A stretch of 48,224 nt of DNA, from the NCBI RefSeq assembly GCF_900176365.1, contig NZ_FWXY01000028.1, forward strand, positions 1 through 48,224, read 5' to 3'. The notes beneath the pieces are model-generated. The model saw only the letters and a list, made by a program, of their open reading frames with translations. It was not told where the DNA came from and did not search any database. The translations under genes were made by a program, and so were the position numbers. This DNA is from Desulfocicer vacuolatum DSM 3385. GTDB taxonomy: Bacteria; Desulfobacterota; Desulfobacteria; Desulfobacterales; Desulfobacteraceae. This document shows positions 1 through 7,869 of this stretch, piece by piece. Each line of letters starts with the position of its first letter. Position 1 is the stretch's first letter.

Positions 1-65
1 CCATTGTTTAAGAGATTATTCAATCGTAAATCGACTGTTCCAACAATGCAAATGCAGCGGATCGC

Positions 66-97
66 AAAAAGCCGCGCCCGCTGATTTGCGGCGTTTT
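66..97. terminator. Candidate bidirectional terminator hairpin
   Basis: GCCGC (71-75) pairs with GCGGC (88-92) across a 12-nt loop, with an A-run before and a T-run after. This is the form of a short bidirectional rho-independent terminator. It separates whatever lies left of the window from the toxin-antitoxin promoter. The stem is only five base pairs, so confidence is moderate. Confidence 0.45.
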
Positions 98-116
98 CTC
101 TCCTAAAATCACCACC

Positions 117-145
117 TTGACAAAACGTACGCCATGACGTACTAT
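117..145 (+). promoter_or_regulatory. Sigma-70 promoter with overlapping operator repeats for yefM-yoeB
   Basis: TTGACA (117-122) and TACTAT (140-145) are separated by 17 bases, close to the sigma-70 consensus. Two copies of ACGTAC (125-130 and 137-142), each with a palindromic GTAC core, lie in the spacer and touch the -10. YefM-type antitoxins are known to repress their own promoters at short palindromes, so these are plausible operator half-sites. That last step is inference. Confidence 0.7.
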
Positions 146-174
146 TGTTTAAATTAAGATTCAAGGAGGTACCT

Positions 175-417
175 ATGACTATATTATCTGTTACAGAAGC
201 CCGCTCCAATCTTTACAGGCTTATTGATCAGACATCCTCATCCCATGAACCAATTATTATTACAGGTAAAAGAGGAAACGCCGTCCTTCTTTCTGAAGAA
301 GACTGGAAATCAATTCAAGAAACTATGTTTTTATTAAATATTCCTGGAATGCGAGAATCTATACAGAAAGGACTGTCAACTTCAGTAGAAGAATGCAGCG
401 AGGATCTTGACTGGTGA
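175..417 (+). CDS. yefM: YefM/Phd-family antitoxin
   Basis: Antitoxin of a type II toxin-antitoxin pair, 80 residues. The N-terminal part (TEARSNLYRLIDQ, then PIIITGKRGNAVLLSEEDW) is the Phd/YefM DNA-binding and dimerisation fold, and the acidic C-terminus is the part that would neutralise the toxin. The ATG at 175 is chosen over an in-frame upstream start at 145 because a near-perfect AAGGAGGT lies just before it and 145 falls inside the -10 element. The gene overlaps the downstream yoeB start by four bases, the usual tightly coupled layout. Autoregulation is likely, given the paired GTAC repeats in the promoter. Confidence 0.92.
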   Translation: MTILSVTEARSNLYRLIDQTSSSHEPIIITGKRGNAVLLSEEDWKSIQETMFLLNIPGMRESIQKGLSTSVEECSEDLDW

Positions 418-677
418 TTTGGAAGGTTGTTTACACAAAACAAGCGCAGAAGGATGCGAAGAAACTTTCTTCATCAGGGTTAAAGTTAAAAGCAAATGGA
501 ATCATAGAGATTTTAAAAGAAAATCCATATCAAACTCCACCGCCTTATGAAAAACTCATAGGGGATTTGTCAGGTGCATATTCAAGAAGAATAAATATTC
601 AGCATAGAATCGTGTACCAAATTATAGATGCTGATAAAATTGTGAAAGTCCTTCGTCTGTGGACGCATTATGAATGA
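414..677 (+). CDS. yoeB: YoeB-family mRNA endoribonuclease toxin
   Basis: Txe/YoeB toxin, 87 residues, close to the family length of 84-88. YoeB proteins cut mRNA in the ribosomal A site. The residues expected at the active site are present: E46 (in YEKL), R65 (in QHRIVYQI) and the C-terminal H85-Y86 pair (in WTHYE). Translation starts at a GTG overlapping the antitoxin stop codon (GTGA), so synthesis is probably coupled to the antitoxin. There is no sign of frameshift or truncation, so the pair is probably functional. Confidence 0.93.
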   Translation: MIWKVVYTKQAQKDAKKLSSSGLKLKANGIIEILKENPYQTPPPYEKLIGDLSGAYSRRINIQHRIVYQIIDADKIVKVLRLWTHYE

Positions 678-683
678 CAGATC

Positions 684-758
684 GGGATAGGACTCCCCAT
701 CACTGAGGAGCCCTCCACACCACCCCACAAGCCGGTCCGCATGGGGCGGTTCATTAAG
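684..758 (-). other. Structured gap sequence, possibly a group II intron remnant
   Basis: Between the yoeB stop and the convergent symporter stop lie two hairpins: GGACTCC pairing with GGAGCCC with one mismatch, and CCACCCCA (720-727) pairing with TGGGGCGG (742-749) with one wobble pair. Read on the minus strand, AACCGCCCCATGCGGACC followed by TGGGGTGGTGTGGAGGGC resembles, from memory, the sequence following reverse-transcriptase ORFs in some bacterial group II introns. No reverse transcriptase is present. It could equally be a terminator pair serving the two convergent genes. Confidence 0.35.
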
Positions 759-804
759 ATCACCTGGCCGTGGCCGGGAAAGAAACTTATTTCCACCCGT
801 TGCC

Positions 805-2178
805 TCAGGCCGCCGGGTTCAAGGCTTTTTTACCTCCCAGCCCGGCAAAATACTCCCTGGTTTCACAGGAGACAACCCGGCTCAGGCCCAAAAGGCCGAT
901 GAGATTAGGTACGGCCATGAGTCCGTTAACAATATCTGCCAGGGTCCAGATCAGGTCCAGATGCAAAAAGGCCCCTGAGGCCACAAGGCAGATATAGATG
1001 ATTTTATAGGGCTTGATTCCCTTGATTCCAAAAAGGTATTCAATGCACCGCTCCCCGTAATAATTCCATCCCAGGATCGTGGTAAAGGCAAAGAAAATCA
1101 GTCCGGTGGTCACCAGATACTGCCCAATGGCCGATCCCAGTCCCGAGTTGAAGGCGGCATTGGTCATGGCGGCTCCGGCAAGGACAGGGTCGTTCCAGGT
1201 ACCGGTGAGAACAATAACAAGGCCGGTCATGGTGCAGATGATAATGGAATCAAAAAAGGTGCCGGTCATGGCAATGAGACCCTGGCGGACGCAGGAATCG
1301 GTTTTGGCTGCAGCAGCGGCAATGGGGGCGCTGCCCAGGCCGGATTCATTGGAAAACACCCCCCGGGCAATCCCGCTTCTCATGACCATGATGATGGAAA
1401 TACCGGCAGCCCCGCCAAATGCGGCACCGGGGTTAAATGCACTCTCGATAATCAGAGCCGCAGCCCCGGGGATTTTTTCCAGGTTAAGCAAAACAACCGC
1501 AGCCGAGGCCAGGATGAAAAAAACCGCCATAAAAGGGACGATGCGCGAGGCCACCCTGGCAATACTCTTGATTCCACCCAGAGTAACCATGGCCACCAGA
1601 ATGGTGATCACCGCCGCCGTGACCGGCACGGGGATGTGGAAGGTCAGCAGGGCGGCGTCCTTAATGGCGTTGACCTGGGCAAAGGTGCCGATGCCGAAAA
1701 AGGCCACCCCGACACCGAAGAAGGCGAACATCTTGGCCAGCCACTTGTTTTTCAGCCCCTTCTCTATGTAGTACATGGGGCCGCCGGACATCTGGCCGTT
1801 GTCATCCACCGTCCTGTATTTCACAGCCAGCAGGGCCTCGGCATACTTGGTGGCCATACCGAAAAAGGCTGCCACCCACATCCAGAAAATGGCGCCGGGT
1901 CCGCCGGCCTTAACGGCTGTTGCCACCCCCACAATATTACCGGTGCCGATGGTGGCGCTCAGGGCTGTACACAGGGCGGCAAAGCTTGAAACATCGCCCT
2001 TAAGGCCGTTATCGTCTTGTTTTGAAAAGACATATTTTAATGCCAGGGGAAGCCGGACCACCTGGATCAGTCCCAGGCTTAAGGTCAGATAGACCCCGGT
2101 TCCCACAAGAAGGATCAACAGGGGCGGGCCCCAGACAAAGGAATTCACCTGTGCCAGTATTGATGCTAAGGTTTCCAA
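805..2178 (-). CDS. AGCS-family sodium:alanine/glycine symporter
   Basis: Inner-membrane amino-acid:cation symporter of the AGCS (AlsT/DagA) family, 457 residues, full length. Family landmarks are present: GTGNIVGVATAVKAGGPGA near residue 78, FWMWVAAFFGMATKYAE after it, and SGGPMYYIEKGL near residue 130. About ten hydrophobic segments follow. The ATG at 2178 has an AGGAG site upstream. The gene is preceded by a tandem glycine riboswitch (2340-2510), which points to glycine as a controlling ligand and probably a substrate. Whether binding turns expression on or off cannot be settled here, since a weak terminator-like hairpin lies between riboswitch and gene. Family assignment is secure; substrate is inferred. 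Confidence 0.93.
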   Translation of the reverse strand: METLASILAQVNSFVWGPPLLILLVGTGVYLTLSLGLIQVVRLPLALKYVFSKQDDNGLKGDVSSFAALCTALSATIGTGNIVGVATAVKAGGPGAIFWMWVAAFFGMATKYAEALLAVKYRTVDDNGQMSGGPMYYIEKGLKNKWLAKMFAFFGVGVAFFGIGTFAQVNAIKDAALLTFHIPVPVTAAVITILVAMVTLGGIKSIARVASRIVPFMAVFFILASAAVVLLNLEKIPGAAALIIESAFNPGAAFGGAAGISIIMVMRSGIARGVFSNESGLGSAPIAAAAAKTDSCVRQGLIAMTGTFFDSIIICTMTGLVIVLTGTWNDPVLAGAAMTNAAFNSGLGSAIGQYLVTTGLIFFAFTTILGWNYYGERCIEYLFGIKGIKPYKIIYICLVASGAFLHLDLIWTLADIVNGLMAVPNLIGLLGLSRVVSCETREYFAGLGGKKALNPAA

Positions 2179-2207
2179 TCTATTCTCCTTTTTAAAAACA
2201 CATTAAA

Positions 2208-2238
2208 TAAAAAAAGGAAACCGGATAGGTTGCGGCCT
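2208..2238 (-). terminator. Possible riboswitch expression-platform hairpin
   Basis: On the minus strand AGGCCG (2238-2233) can pair with CGGTTT (2223-2218) using two G-U pairs, followed by CC and a run of seven T. It lies between the glycine aptamers and the symporter start, where a transcription-control hairpin would be expected. The stem is weak, so this is tentative. Confidence 0.33.
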
Positions 2239-2339
2239 GAAAGAGAAAAACGAGTTTTACGGGGGGGATGGGGGTCTTGCAAATAGACTACCGGGATATG
2301 GGAGAAAACTTAACCGGCATTCTCGTCATATCTTTTCCA

Positions 2340-2510
2340 CTCTGTCCCTTGTACCTGAGAGTTTCACCGACCCTTGGCCGGTTTTCTCCTTCGGCGCTCA
2401 TTACTGAGACTCTCCAGAGGCTCGTCCCATAGCAGTCCTGGTCCCTGAAAGATTTACTTCTTCGGTGCCTTTCCCATCGGTATCATCCATGGAAAGAACT
2501 CTCCTGCTAT
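2340..2510 (-). ncRNA. Tandem glycine riboswitch
   Basis: Two glycine aptamers in tandem, transcribed toward the AGCS symporter. Aptamer I is closed by CTGCTAT/ATAGCAG (2504-2510 with 2429-2435). Aptamer II is closed by CTCTG/CAGAG (2340-2344 with 2415-2419). The linker is nine bases, as is usual for this class. The conserved core GCGCCGAAGGAG followed by the GGTGAAACTCTCAGG segment is clear in aptamer II, and aptamer I carries the equivalent CACCGAAGAAGTAAA and CTTTCAGG. Glycine riboswitches commonly control glycine cleavage genes or AGCS transporters, which fits the gene downstream. Confidence 0.93.
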
Positions 2511-2537
2511 GTTCATCCGAGTTTCATCAAGACGGCA

Positions 2538-2566
2538 TAGATATACCTTTGCCCTGAAAAATTCAA
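2538..2566 (-). promoter_or_regulatory. Candidate promoter of the riboswitch-symporter transcript
   Basis: On the minus strand TTGAAT (2566-2561) and TATCTA (2543-2538) are 17 bases apart, placing a start site just before the first glycine aptamer. Both boxes are imperfect, so position is the main support. Confidence 0.4.
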
Positions 2567-2824
2567 CCCCCTTTTTTCTTAAGGCTGCAGATGAAATAAG
2601 ACAAACAAAAAATAACCCGAACCCGGGTTCATTCATTAAAAGGCATTTGAAATGCCAAATTCTCCATCCTTAAATTCAATCTGTTACAACCAAAATCATA
2701 CTAAAATCATAATGTTTACGGTTGCCTCGTTTTTTCTTTACAAAAAATGAGTTTTTTCCTATAGCAAGCTGGAACATATCGGTTTGAATAATTATTACTC
2801 CCACAGAAAAAGGAGTCTGGCGTT

Positions 2825-4945
2825 ATGCAGTATAATGATAGATCCAATTGCGGCCGACTGGGACCGGCCGATATCGGTAAAACCGTTCACCTTGCGGGCT
2901 GGGTCGATGCGCTTCGTGACCACGGCGAAGTCCTTTTTGTCCATCTCAGGGACAAAAGCGGGATTGCCCAACTGGTTTTCAGCCCGGAATTTGCCCCGGA
3001 AGACGTCTACCGGCAATCCACGACACTTCGAAACGAATATTGCATAAATGCTGTCGGCCGGGTCGTAAAAAGGGACAAAGGAACGGAAAATCCAAACATT
3101 GAAACCGGAGACATTGAAGTTGTCATTACAGAGATGACAATCCTCAGCCGATCCAAAACCCTTCCGTTTCCCGTTTCTGAAAAAGCCATGGTGGACAATG
3201 AAGAGGAGACCATAAGCCGGGAAACGGTTTCCGAAGATTTAAGACTTCAGTACCGCTACCTTGACCTGAGACGTCCGGGCATGCAGCAATTTCTCATCAA
3301 GCGCCATAAAATCAACTCTTGTGTTCGCGCATTTCTGGAACAAAATGAATTTATTGAAGTTGAAACCCCTGTGTTAACCCGGAGCACCCCGGAAGGCGCA
3401 AGGGATTACCTGGTTCCCAGCAGGGTGAATCCAAAACATTTTTATGCGCTTCCCCAGTCTCCCCAGCTCTTTAAACAGCTCCTCATGGTGGCGGGGTTTG
3501 AACGGTACTACCAGATCACCCGGTGCTTCAGAGATGAAGACTTAAGAGCCAACCGCCAGCCCGAGTTTACCCAGCTGGACCTTGAAGCCTCCTTTATTGA
3601 TGAATCGTTTATATTTGGGCTTATCGAAGAGTTGTTATGCCGGATGTTTGAAGTCGGCGGCACAACCCTGCCACGGCCCTTTCCCCACATGACCTGGCAG
3701 GAAGCCATGGACAAGACCGGTTCGGATCGGCCCGATCTTCGCTTTGAGATGTATTTTGTCGAGGCCACCGATATTTTTACCCACACCCAATATAGCATCT
3801 TTAAACAGATCCTTCAGCGGGGCGGTGTGATCAAGGGCATCAATGTTAAACAGGCCTCCGACAGCCTGAGTAAAAACGTTCTCCAGAACGAATATGCAAA
3901 ACAGATCGTTCCCAGCTTCGGCGCCAAGGGTATGACCTGGATGCGCGTGACCGGAGACCGCCTTGATTCCAACATTGTCCAGTTTTTCAGCGACCGGGAA
4001 CAGCGGGTCATTATTGACCGGTTCAATGCCGTGGATGGCGACGTGATTCTCATCATCGCCGATCCTTCCCTGGAAGTGGTCAATTCCGCCCTGGGGCGCC
4101 TCCGGCTTCATGTGGCGGATCGTCTTGATATGATCCCAAAAGACCTGTTTAAGCCGGTCTGGGTCACTGATTTTCCATTGTTTGAATATACAGAAAATGG
4201 GGTTACCTCCAGCCATCATCCATTTACAGCACCGGACCGGACCGACTTTGATCCTGCAGATACCGAAGACCTGTTGTCTCTTTTGTCCCGGTCATACGAT
4301 ATCGTTGTCAACGGGGAGGAGTTAGGCGGCGGCAGTATTCGTATCCATGATCCTGCCACCCAGCAAAAAGTATTCTCGGCCCTGGGGCTCTCACCTGAAG
4401 AGGCAAAAGAAAAATTCGGCTTTTTCCTCCAGGCCCTGGATTTTGGACCGCCTCCCCATGGCGGGCTTGCCCTTGGCATGGACCGGGTGGTGGCCATGAT
4501 CCTTAAGACACCTTCCATCCGTGAGGTAACGGCCTTCCCCAAAAACAGGAGTGCTTTTTGCCCCCTTACCGAAGCACCTTCCCAGGTTGCCCAGGAACAA
4601 CTGGAAGAGCTGGGCCTGCTGGACCTTGTAAAATCCGAGGCCCTGCCCGGCTCAAACCGGGAACAGGAAGATATTGATTATCTGTCCTGGGTTTCCAGAC
4701 TGGGATTTGAGGAAGAAGAACGCCCCATGATTGAAAGCGCGCTTAAAAATGCGGCCCAAATGGCCCAAGCCGTTTCCGGCATTGCACCTGACTTTGAGCC
4801 TGCCATTTCCGTGGTCCAGGGCCAAAACTGTTTCAGACAAGGCACGTCAGCGGCAAGGTCTTCCTTTGTTAAAACCGGGGATCTGTTTAAAAATGCGCCT
4901 TCTGTAAAGGGTGATTACTTCAAGGTCGCAAGCATACTTGATTAA
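2825..4945 (+). CDS. aspS: Fused aspartyl-tRNA synthetase and GatC amidotransferase subunit
   Basis: Bifunctional protein of 706 residues; ordinary bacterial AspRS is about 590. Residues 1-105 are the OB-fold anticodon-binding domain. The class II core follows, with motif 2 near 235-255 (FRDEDLRANRQPEFTQLD), the bacterial insertion domain in the middle, and motif 3 near 550 (GLALGMDR). From about residue 612 a complete GatC-like domain is fused in frame: DIDYLSWVSRLGFEEEE at its start and LFKNAPSVKGDYFKVASILD at its end match the two conserved ends of GatC. The gene is first in an aspS-gatA-gatB operon. The layout implies a non-discriminating AspRS making Asp-tRNA(Asn) for amidation in a covalently tethered transamidosome. 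Fusions of this type are, as I recall, known from related bacteria. Confidence 0.93.
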   Translation: MQYNDRSNCGRLGPADIGKTVHLAGWVDALRDHGEVLFVHLRDKSGIAQLVFSPEFAPEDVYRQSTTLRNEYCINAVGRVVKRDKGTENPNIETGDIEVVITEMTILSRSKTLPFPVSEKAMVDNEEETISRETVSEDLRLQYRYLDLRRPGMQQFLIKRHKINSCVRAFLEQNEFIEVETPVLTRSTPEGARDYLVPSRVNPKHFYALPQSPQLFKQLLMVAGFERYYQITRCFRDEDLRANRQPEFTQLDLEASFIDESFIFGLIEELLCRMFEVGGTTLPRPFPHMTWQEAMDKTGSDRPDLRFEMYFVEATDIFTHTQYSIFKQILQRGGVIKGINVKQASDSLSKNVLQNEYAKQIVPSFGAKGMTWMRVTGDRLDSNIVQFFSDREQRVIIDRFNAVDGDVILIIADPSLEVVNSALGRLRLHVADRLDMIPKDLFKPVWVTDFPLFEYTENGVTSSHHPFTAPDRTDFDPADTEDLLSLLSRSYDIVVNGEELGGGSIRIHDPATQQKVFSALGLSPEEAKEKFGFFLQALDFGPPPHGGLALGMDRVVAMILKTPSIREVTAFPKNRSAFCPLTEAPSQVAQEQLEELGLLDLVKSEALPGSNREQEDIDYLSWVSRLGFEEEERPMIESALKNAAQMAQAVSGIAPDFEPAISVVQGQNCFRQGTSAARSSFVKTGDLFKNAPSVKGDYFKVASILD

Positions 4946-4970
4946 TTGGGACACACAAAAGGATTTTCTT

Positions 4971-6215
4971 ATGGAATCTGAAATTTTTACCTATATAAAT
5001 GCCTCAGCCCGGCCTGGGACCGGCCCCATGGAAGATACCCGTGTGGCTGTGGAATCCGGCATATCTGTGGAGAACTGGCCCACCGATGCCCAGTCACGGG
5101 CCCTTGAAAATTATGTTGCGCTGGAAGATGCCACGTTGATCACGCGCCTGCGGGATGCAGGTGCCGCGCTCAAAGGAAGAACCGCCATGGGAGAGCTGGG
5201 CCTTGGCCTTGACGGGGATACCTGTGGAGATGCCCTGACCAAAGGGCTTTCCGATGTTGCACTGAAAATCGACACCACCGGGGAAGCAAGGATGGCAGCA
5301 GCAATTTCCGGCTGCTTCGGGTTTAAGCCGACCTACGGTCTTATCCCCCGTGCAGGCCTTATCAGCCTTATCCCCTCCATGGAATGCTGCGGCATTCTTT
5401 CCAACTCCCTTGAGGCAATTTCAACAACGACCCGAACCATGGGCGGGGTGGATGAACGGGATCCATCCATGGACCCTGACGGCATTGATCAGGCCATGGC
5501 CGGATTTGATCAGTCGGGCCCATCCCAGGACGACCCGCTCATCGTGGGCGTGATCCGGGATTGGCATACCGCCATGGGCCTTGAAGACAAAGAATTTAAA
5601 GCGGCTGTAAAAAAAATCAACACCGCCGCCGGGATTGAGATCAAGACCGTGGACATCAAAGATTTCTCCCTTGCCCGCACCGTTCACAACATCATCGGCA
5701 CCGTGGAGGCATCCTCCAGTGCTGGCCGGTTCGACAGCGTCCGCTACGGCCACAGGACAGGCGCATCGGTAAAGAACTGGAACGAGATGTACATCCATTC
5801 CAGAGGCGAATCCTTTGGCCCGCTGGTCAAAGCCTATCTTTTCCAGGGGGGGTATTTCCAATACAGGGATTACAATGCGTTCCTGGATGCCTGCCGCATC
5901 CGGGCCCGGCTTATGGCCTCCCTTGAAAAAGCACTTGAAAGCGTGGACCTGATTGTCCTGCCCGTGGCTGCCGGGGCAGTGGTGGAATCGGAAGCTTCAA
6001 ACACAGTATCCGGTTTTTACGACACGTTCTCATTGACACTTCTGGCAAATCTCACTGGAAATCCATCGGTGTCAATTCCCGGGGCTGTCAGTCCCGGAAC
6101 CACCAATGGCGATGCTGCAAGAAAAGCCCTTCAGCTCATCGGCCCGCGGTTTGACGATGCTGGACTGCTTGCCCGGGCCAGCCGCATATCCGATATTCTT
6201 ACAGGGGAGGTGTAA
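4971..6215 (+). CDS. gatA: Degenerate GatA-like subunit lacking the amidase catalytic triad
   Basis: Related to GatA, the glutaminase subunit of tRNA-dependent amidotransferase, but 414 residues instead of about 480. The GatA fold is recognisable at GCFGFKPTYGLIPRAGL (115-131), SSSAGRFDSVRYG, SRGESFG and NLTGNPSVSIPG. The catalytic Ser-Ser-Lys triad appears lost. The GIKDN lysine position reads VESGI (glutamate at 28). The Gly/Ser-rich PGGSSGGSAA segment is deleted between about residues 80 and 98. The SDTGGSIRQ nucleophile position reads IDTTGEARM (glutamate at 105). The aspartate expected to bind glutamine in the C-terminal half also seems replaced. The ATG at 4971 is preferred over 4911 because AAAAGGA lies upstream and 4911 is inside aspS. 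The frame is open throughout and GatB follows after two bases, so this is a maintained gene. A structural role, or ammonia-dependent amidation, is inference. Confidence 0.85.
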   Translation: MESEIFTYINASARPGTGPMEDTRVAVESGISVENWPTDAQSRALENYVALEDATLITRLRDAGAALKGRTAMGELGLGLDGDTCGDALTKGLSDVALKIDTTGEARMAAAISGCFGFKPTYGLIPRAGLISLIPSMECCGILSNSLEAISTTTRTMGGVDERDPSMDPDGIDQAMAGFDQSGPSQDDPLIVGVIRDWHTAMGLEDKEFKAAVKKINTAAGIEIKTVDIKDFSLARTVHNIIGTVEASSSAGRFDSVRYGHRTGASVKNWNEMYIHSRGESFGPLVKAYLFQGGYFQYRDYNAFLDACRIRARLMASLEKALESVDLIVLPVAAGAVVESEASNTVSGFYDTFSLTLLANLTGNPSVSIPGAVSPGTTNGDAARKALQLIGPRFDDAGLLARASRISDILTGEV

Positions 6216-6217
6216 CC

Positions 6218-7645
6218 ATGAAATATGAAGCGGTAATCGGTCTTGAGATTCATATACAGCTGAACTCAGCCACCAAAATATTTTGCGACTGCGCCAACAC
6301 CCCCGGTGATGATCCAAACACCAATGTCTGTCCTGTCTGCCTCTGGCTGCCGGGCGCCCTGCCCGTCCTGAGCCGGGAGGTTCTGGAAAAGGCCACCATT
6401 GCCTGTCTTTCCCTCAATTGCGAAATACAAAGTGAAAGTGCCTTTGACCAAAAGGTGTATTACTACCCGGATCTTCCCAAGGGATTCCAGCTCTCCCAGG
6501 CCCATAAGCCCCTTGCCAAAAAAGGATGGGTGGAAATCCAGGACGAACAGGGCCGGCCCAAAAGACTTCGGCTGCACCACGTTCATATGGAGGAAGATGT
6601 TGCAAAACTGGTCCATGAAACCGAAGGCCGGGTCCCCATAAGCCTGGTGGACTTCAACCGTGCCGGTACGCCCCTGATTGAAGTTGTTACAGAGCCCGAT
6701 TTTCGAAGTCCCCACGATGCCATGGAGTTTTTAAAGGCCATCAGAAACCAGGTCCGGTATACCGGCTGTGCAGAGTGCAGCATGGAGTCAGGGACCATGC
6801 GGTGCGATGCCAATATTTCCATTCGGCCGGAGGGCAGCGACCAGCTCAATACCAAGGTGGAAGTCAAAAACATGAACTCCATCCACCATGTGGGTGATGC
6901 CATTGCCTATGAAATCAAACGACAGATCGATGCCGTGAACAATAATGAACCCATTATTTTGCACACCCGGCTGTGGGATCCTGAAAAACGCGTCACCACG
7001 GCCATGCGGGCCAAGTTCGAGGGACCCTGCATTCCCGATCCTTCTGTCCCGACCATCGTCCTGGACGACGCCTGGCTTGAAACAATGAAATCCCGACTTC
7101 CGGAAATGCCGGCCCAGAAAGTCAAACGGTTTGTCCAGGATTATTCATTGACCCACGACGAAGCCGTGCTCATGAGTTCAGAGCGGGGGCTTTCCGAGTT
7201 CTTTGAATCGGTTGTAACCCATGGCGCACCGCCCCGCATGACGGCCGGATGGATCGCGACCCAGTTGCTTCCCGCATTAAAGGCCCACCAACAGACCCTG
7301 GCAGAGACCCGTGTTACGCCCCAACGGTTTGCGAGCCTGATTCAACTGCTTGAAAAGGATGAAATCAATTCAAATTCGGCCAAGTCCGTACTGGAAAAAC
7401 TTTTTGAAATGGACGGTACACCCGAAGAGATTGTTGAAAAATTCGGTTTCAGACAGGTGTCTGATGCGGCGGACCTTGCAAAACTTGTTGACCAAGTCCT
7501 TTCCGATAATGCATCTGCGGTGGAGAATTATAAAAACGGCAATAAAAAATCCATGGGCTTCCTTGTGGGGCAGGCCATGAAAGCCTCCCGGGGCAAGGCC
7601 AATCCAAAGCTTGTCCAGAAAATGATCAAGGACCTGCTGGCCTGA
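6218..7645 (+). CDS. gatB: Asp-tRNA(Asn)/Glu-tRNA(Gln) amidotransferase subunit B
   Basis: Kinase/transamidase subunit, 475 residues, full length. GatB phosphorylates the side chain of misacylated Asp- or Glu-tRNA and transfers ammonia to it. The N-terminus VIGLEIHIQL carries the conserved histidine (H12). Zinc-type cysteines occur in FCDCANTPGDDPNTNVCPVC, and SMESGTMRCDANIS and NRAGTPLIEVVTEPDFRSP are intact. The usual EEDAGK motif reads EEDVAK. The C-terminal helical and tail (YqeY-like) domains, which grip tRNA, run from about residue 300 to 475. It follows gatA after two bases with a strong AGGGGAGG site, as third gene of the operon. Unlike its GatA neighbour it shows no loss of catalytic motifs. 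Confidence 0.95.
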   Translation: MKYEAVIGLEIHIQLNSATKIFCDCANTPGDDPNTNVCPVCLWLPGALPVLSREVLEKATIACLSLNCEIQSESAFDQKVYYYPDLPKGFQLSQAHKPLAKKGWVEIQDEQGRPKRLRLHHVHMEEDVAKLVHETEGRVPISLVDFNRAGTPLIEVVTEPDFRSPHDAMEFLKAIRNQVRYTGCAECSMESGTMRCDANISIRPEGSDQLNTKVEVKNMNSIHHVGDAIAYEIKRQIDAVNNNEPIILHTRLWDPEKRVTTAMRAKFEGPCIPDPSVPTIVLDDAWLETMKSRLPEMPAQKVKRFVQDYSLTHDEAVLMSSERGLSEFFESVVTHGAPPRMTAGWIATQLLPALKAHQQTLAETRVTPQRFASLIQLLEKDEINSNSAKSVLEKLFEMDGTPEEIVEKFGFRQVSDAADLAKLVDQVLSDNASAVENYKNGNKKSMGFLVGQAMKASRGKANPKLVQKMIKDLLA

Positions 7646-7678
7646 TTAACATATTAAATTTTCCCATTTTGTCCCTTT

Positions 7679-7715
7679 CGGCACCCTGCATTTCATTCCA
7701 GAACGCCGGGTGCCG
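7679..7715 (+). terminator. Hairpin after gatB
   Basis: CGGCACCC (7679-7686) and GGGTGCCG (7708-7715) form a perfect 8-bp GC-rich stem 34 bases after the gatB stop codon. There is no T-run, so it may stabilise the 3' end or assist termination. The rest of the gap to 7869 holds nothing recognised apart from a GAGGAGG site before the next gene. Confidence 0.45.
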
Positions 7716-7869
7716 GAACCGGGGCAAACAAGACAGGAATAATCCAAAGGAAAGGAACTATTTATTTGGCAGGACCGGTTTCATAGACTTTTAGCATATT
7801 GGACCCTTTTATAAGCATATAAATAGATCCCTGATATAAGTACCTACGAGGAGGCTATATAATACAATC

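Noticed and set aside
1079-2092. Long plus-strand frames across the AGCS symporter gene
   Set aside because: They are shadows of the minus-strand symporter, which has clear family motifs and a riboswitch.
2454-2636. A 60-codon minus-strand frame over the leader of the symporter
   Set aside because: It overlaps the first glycine aptamer, whose RNA structure explains the sequence better.
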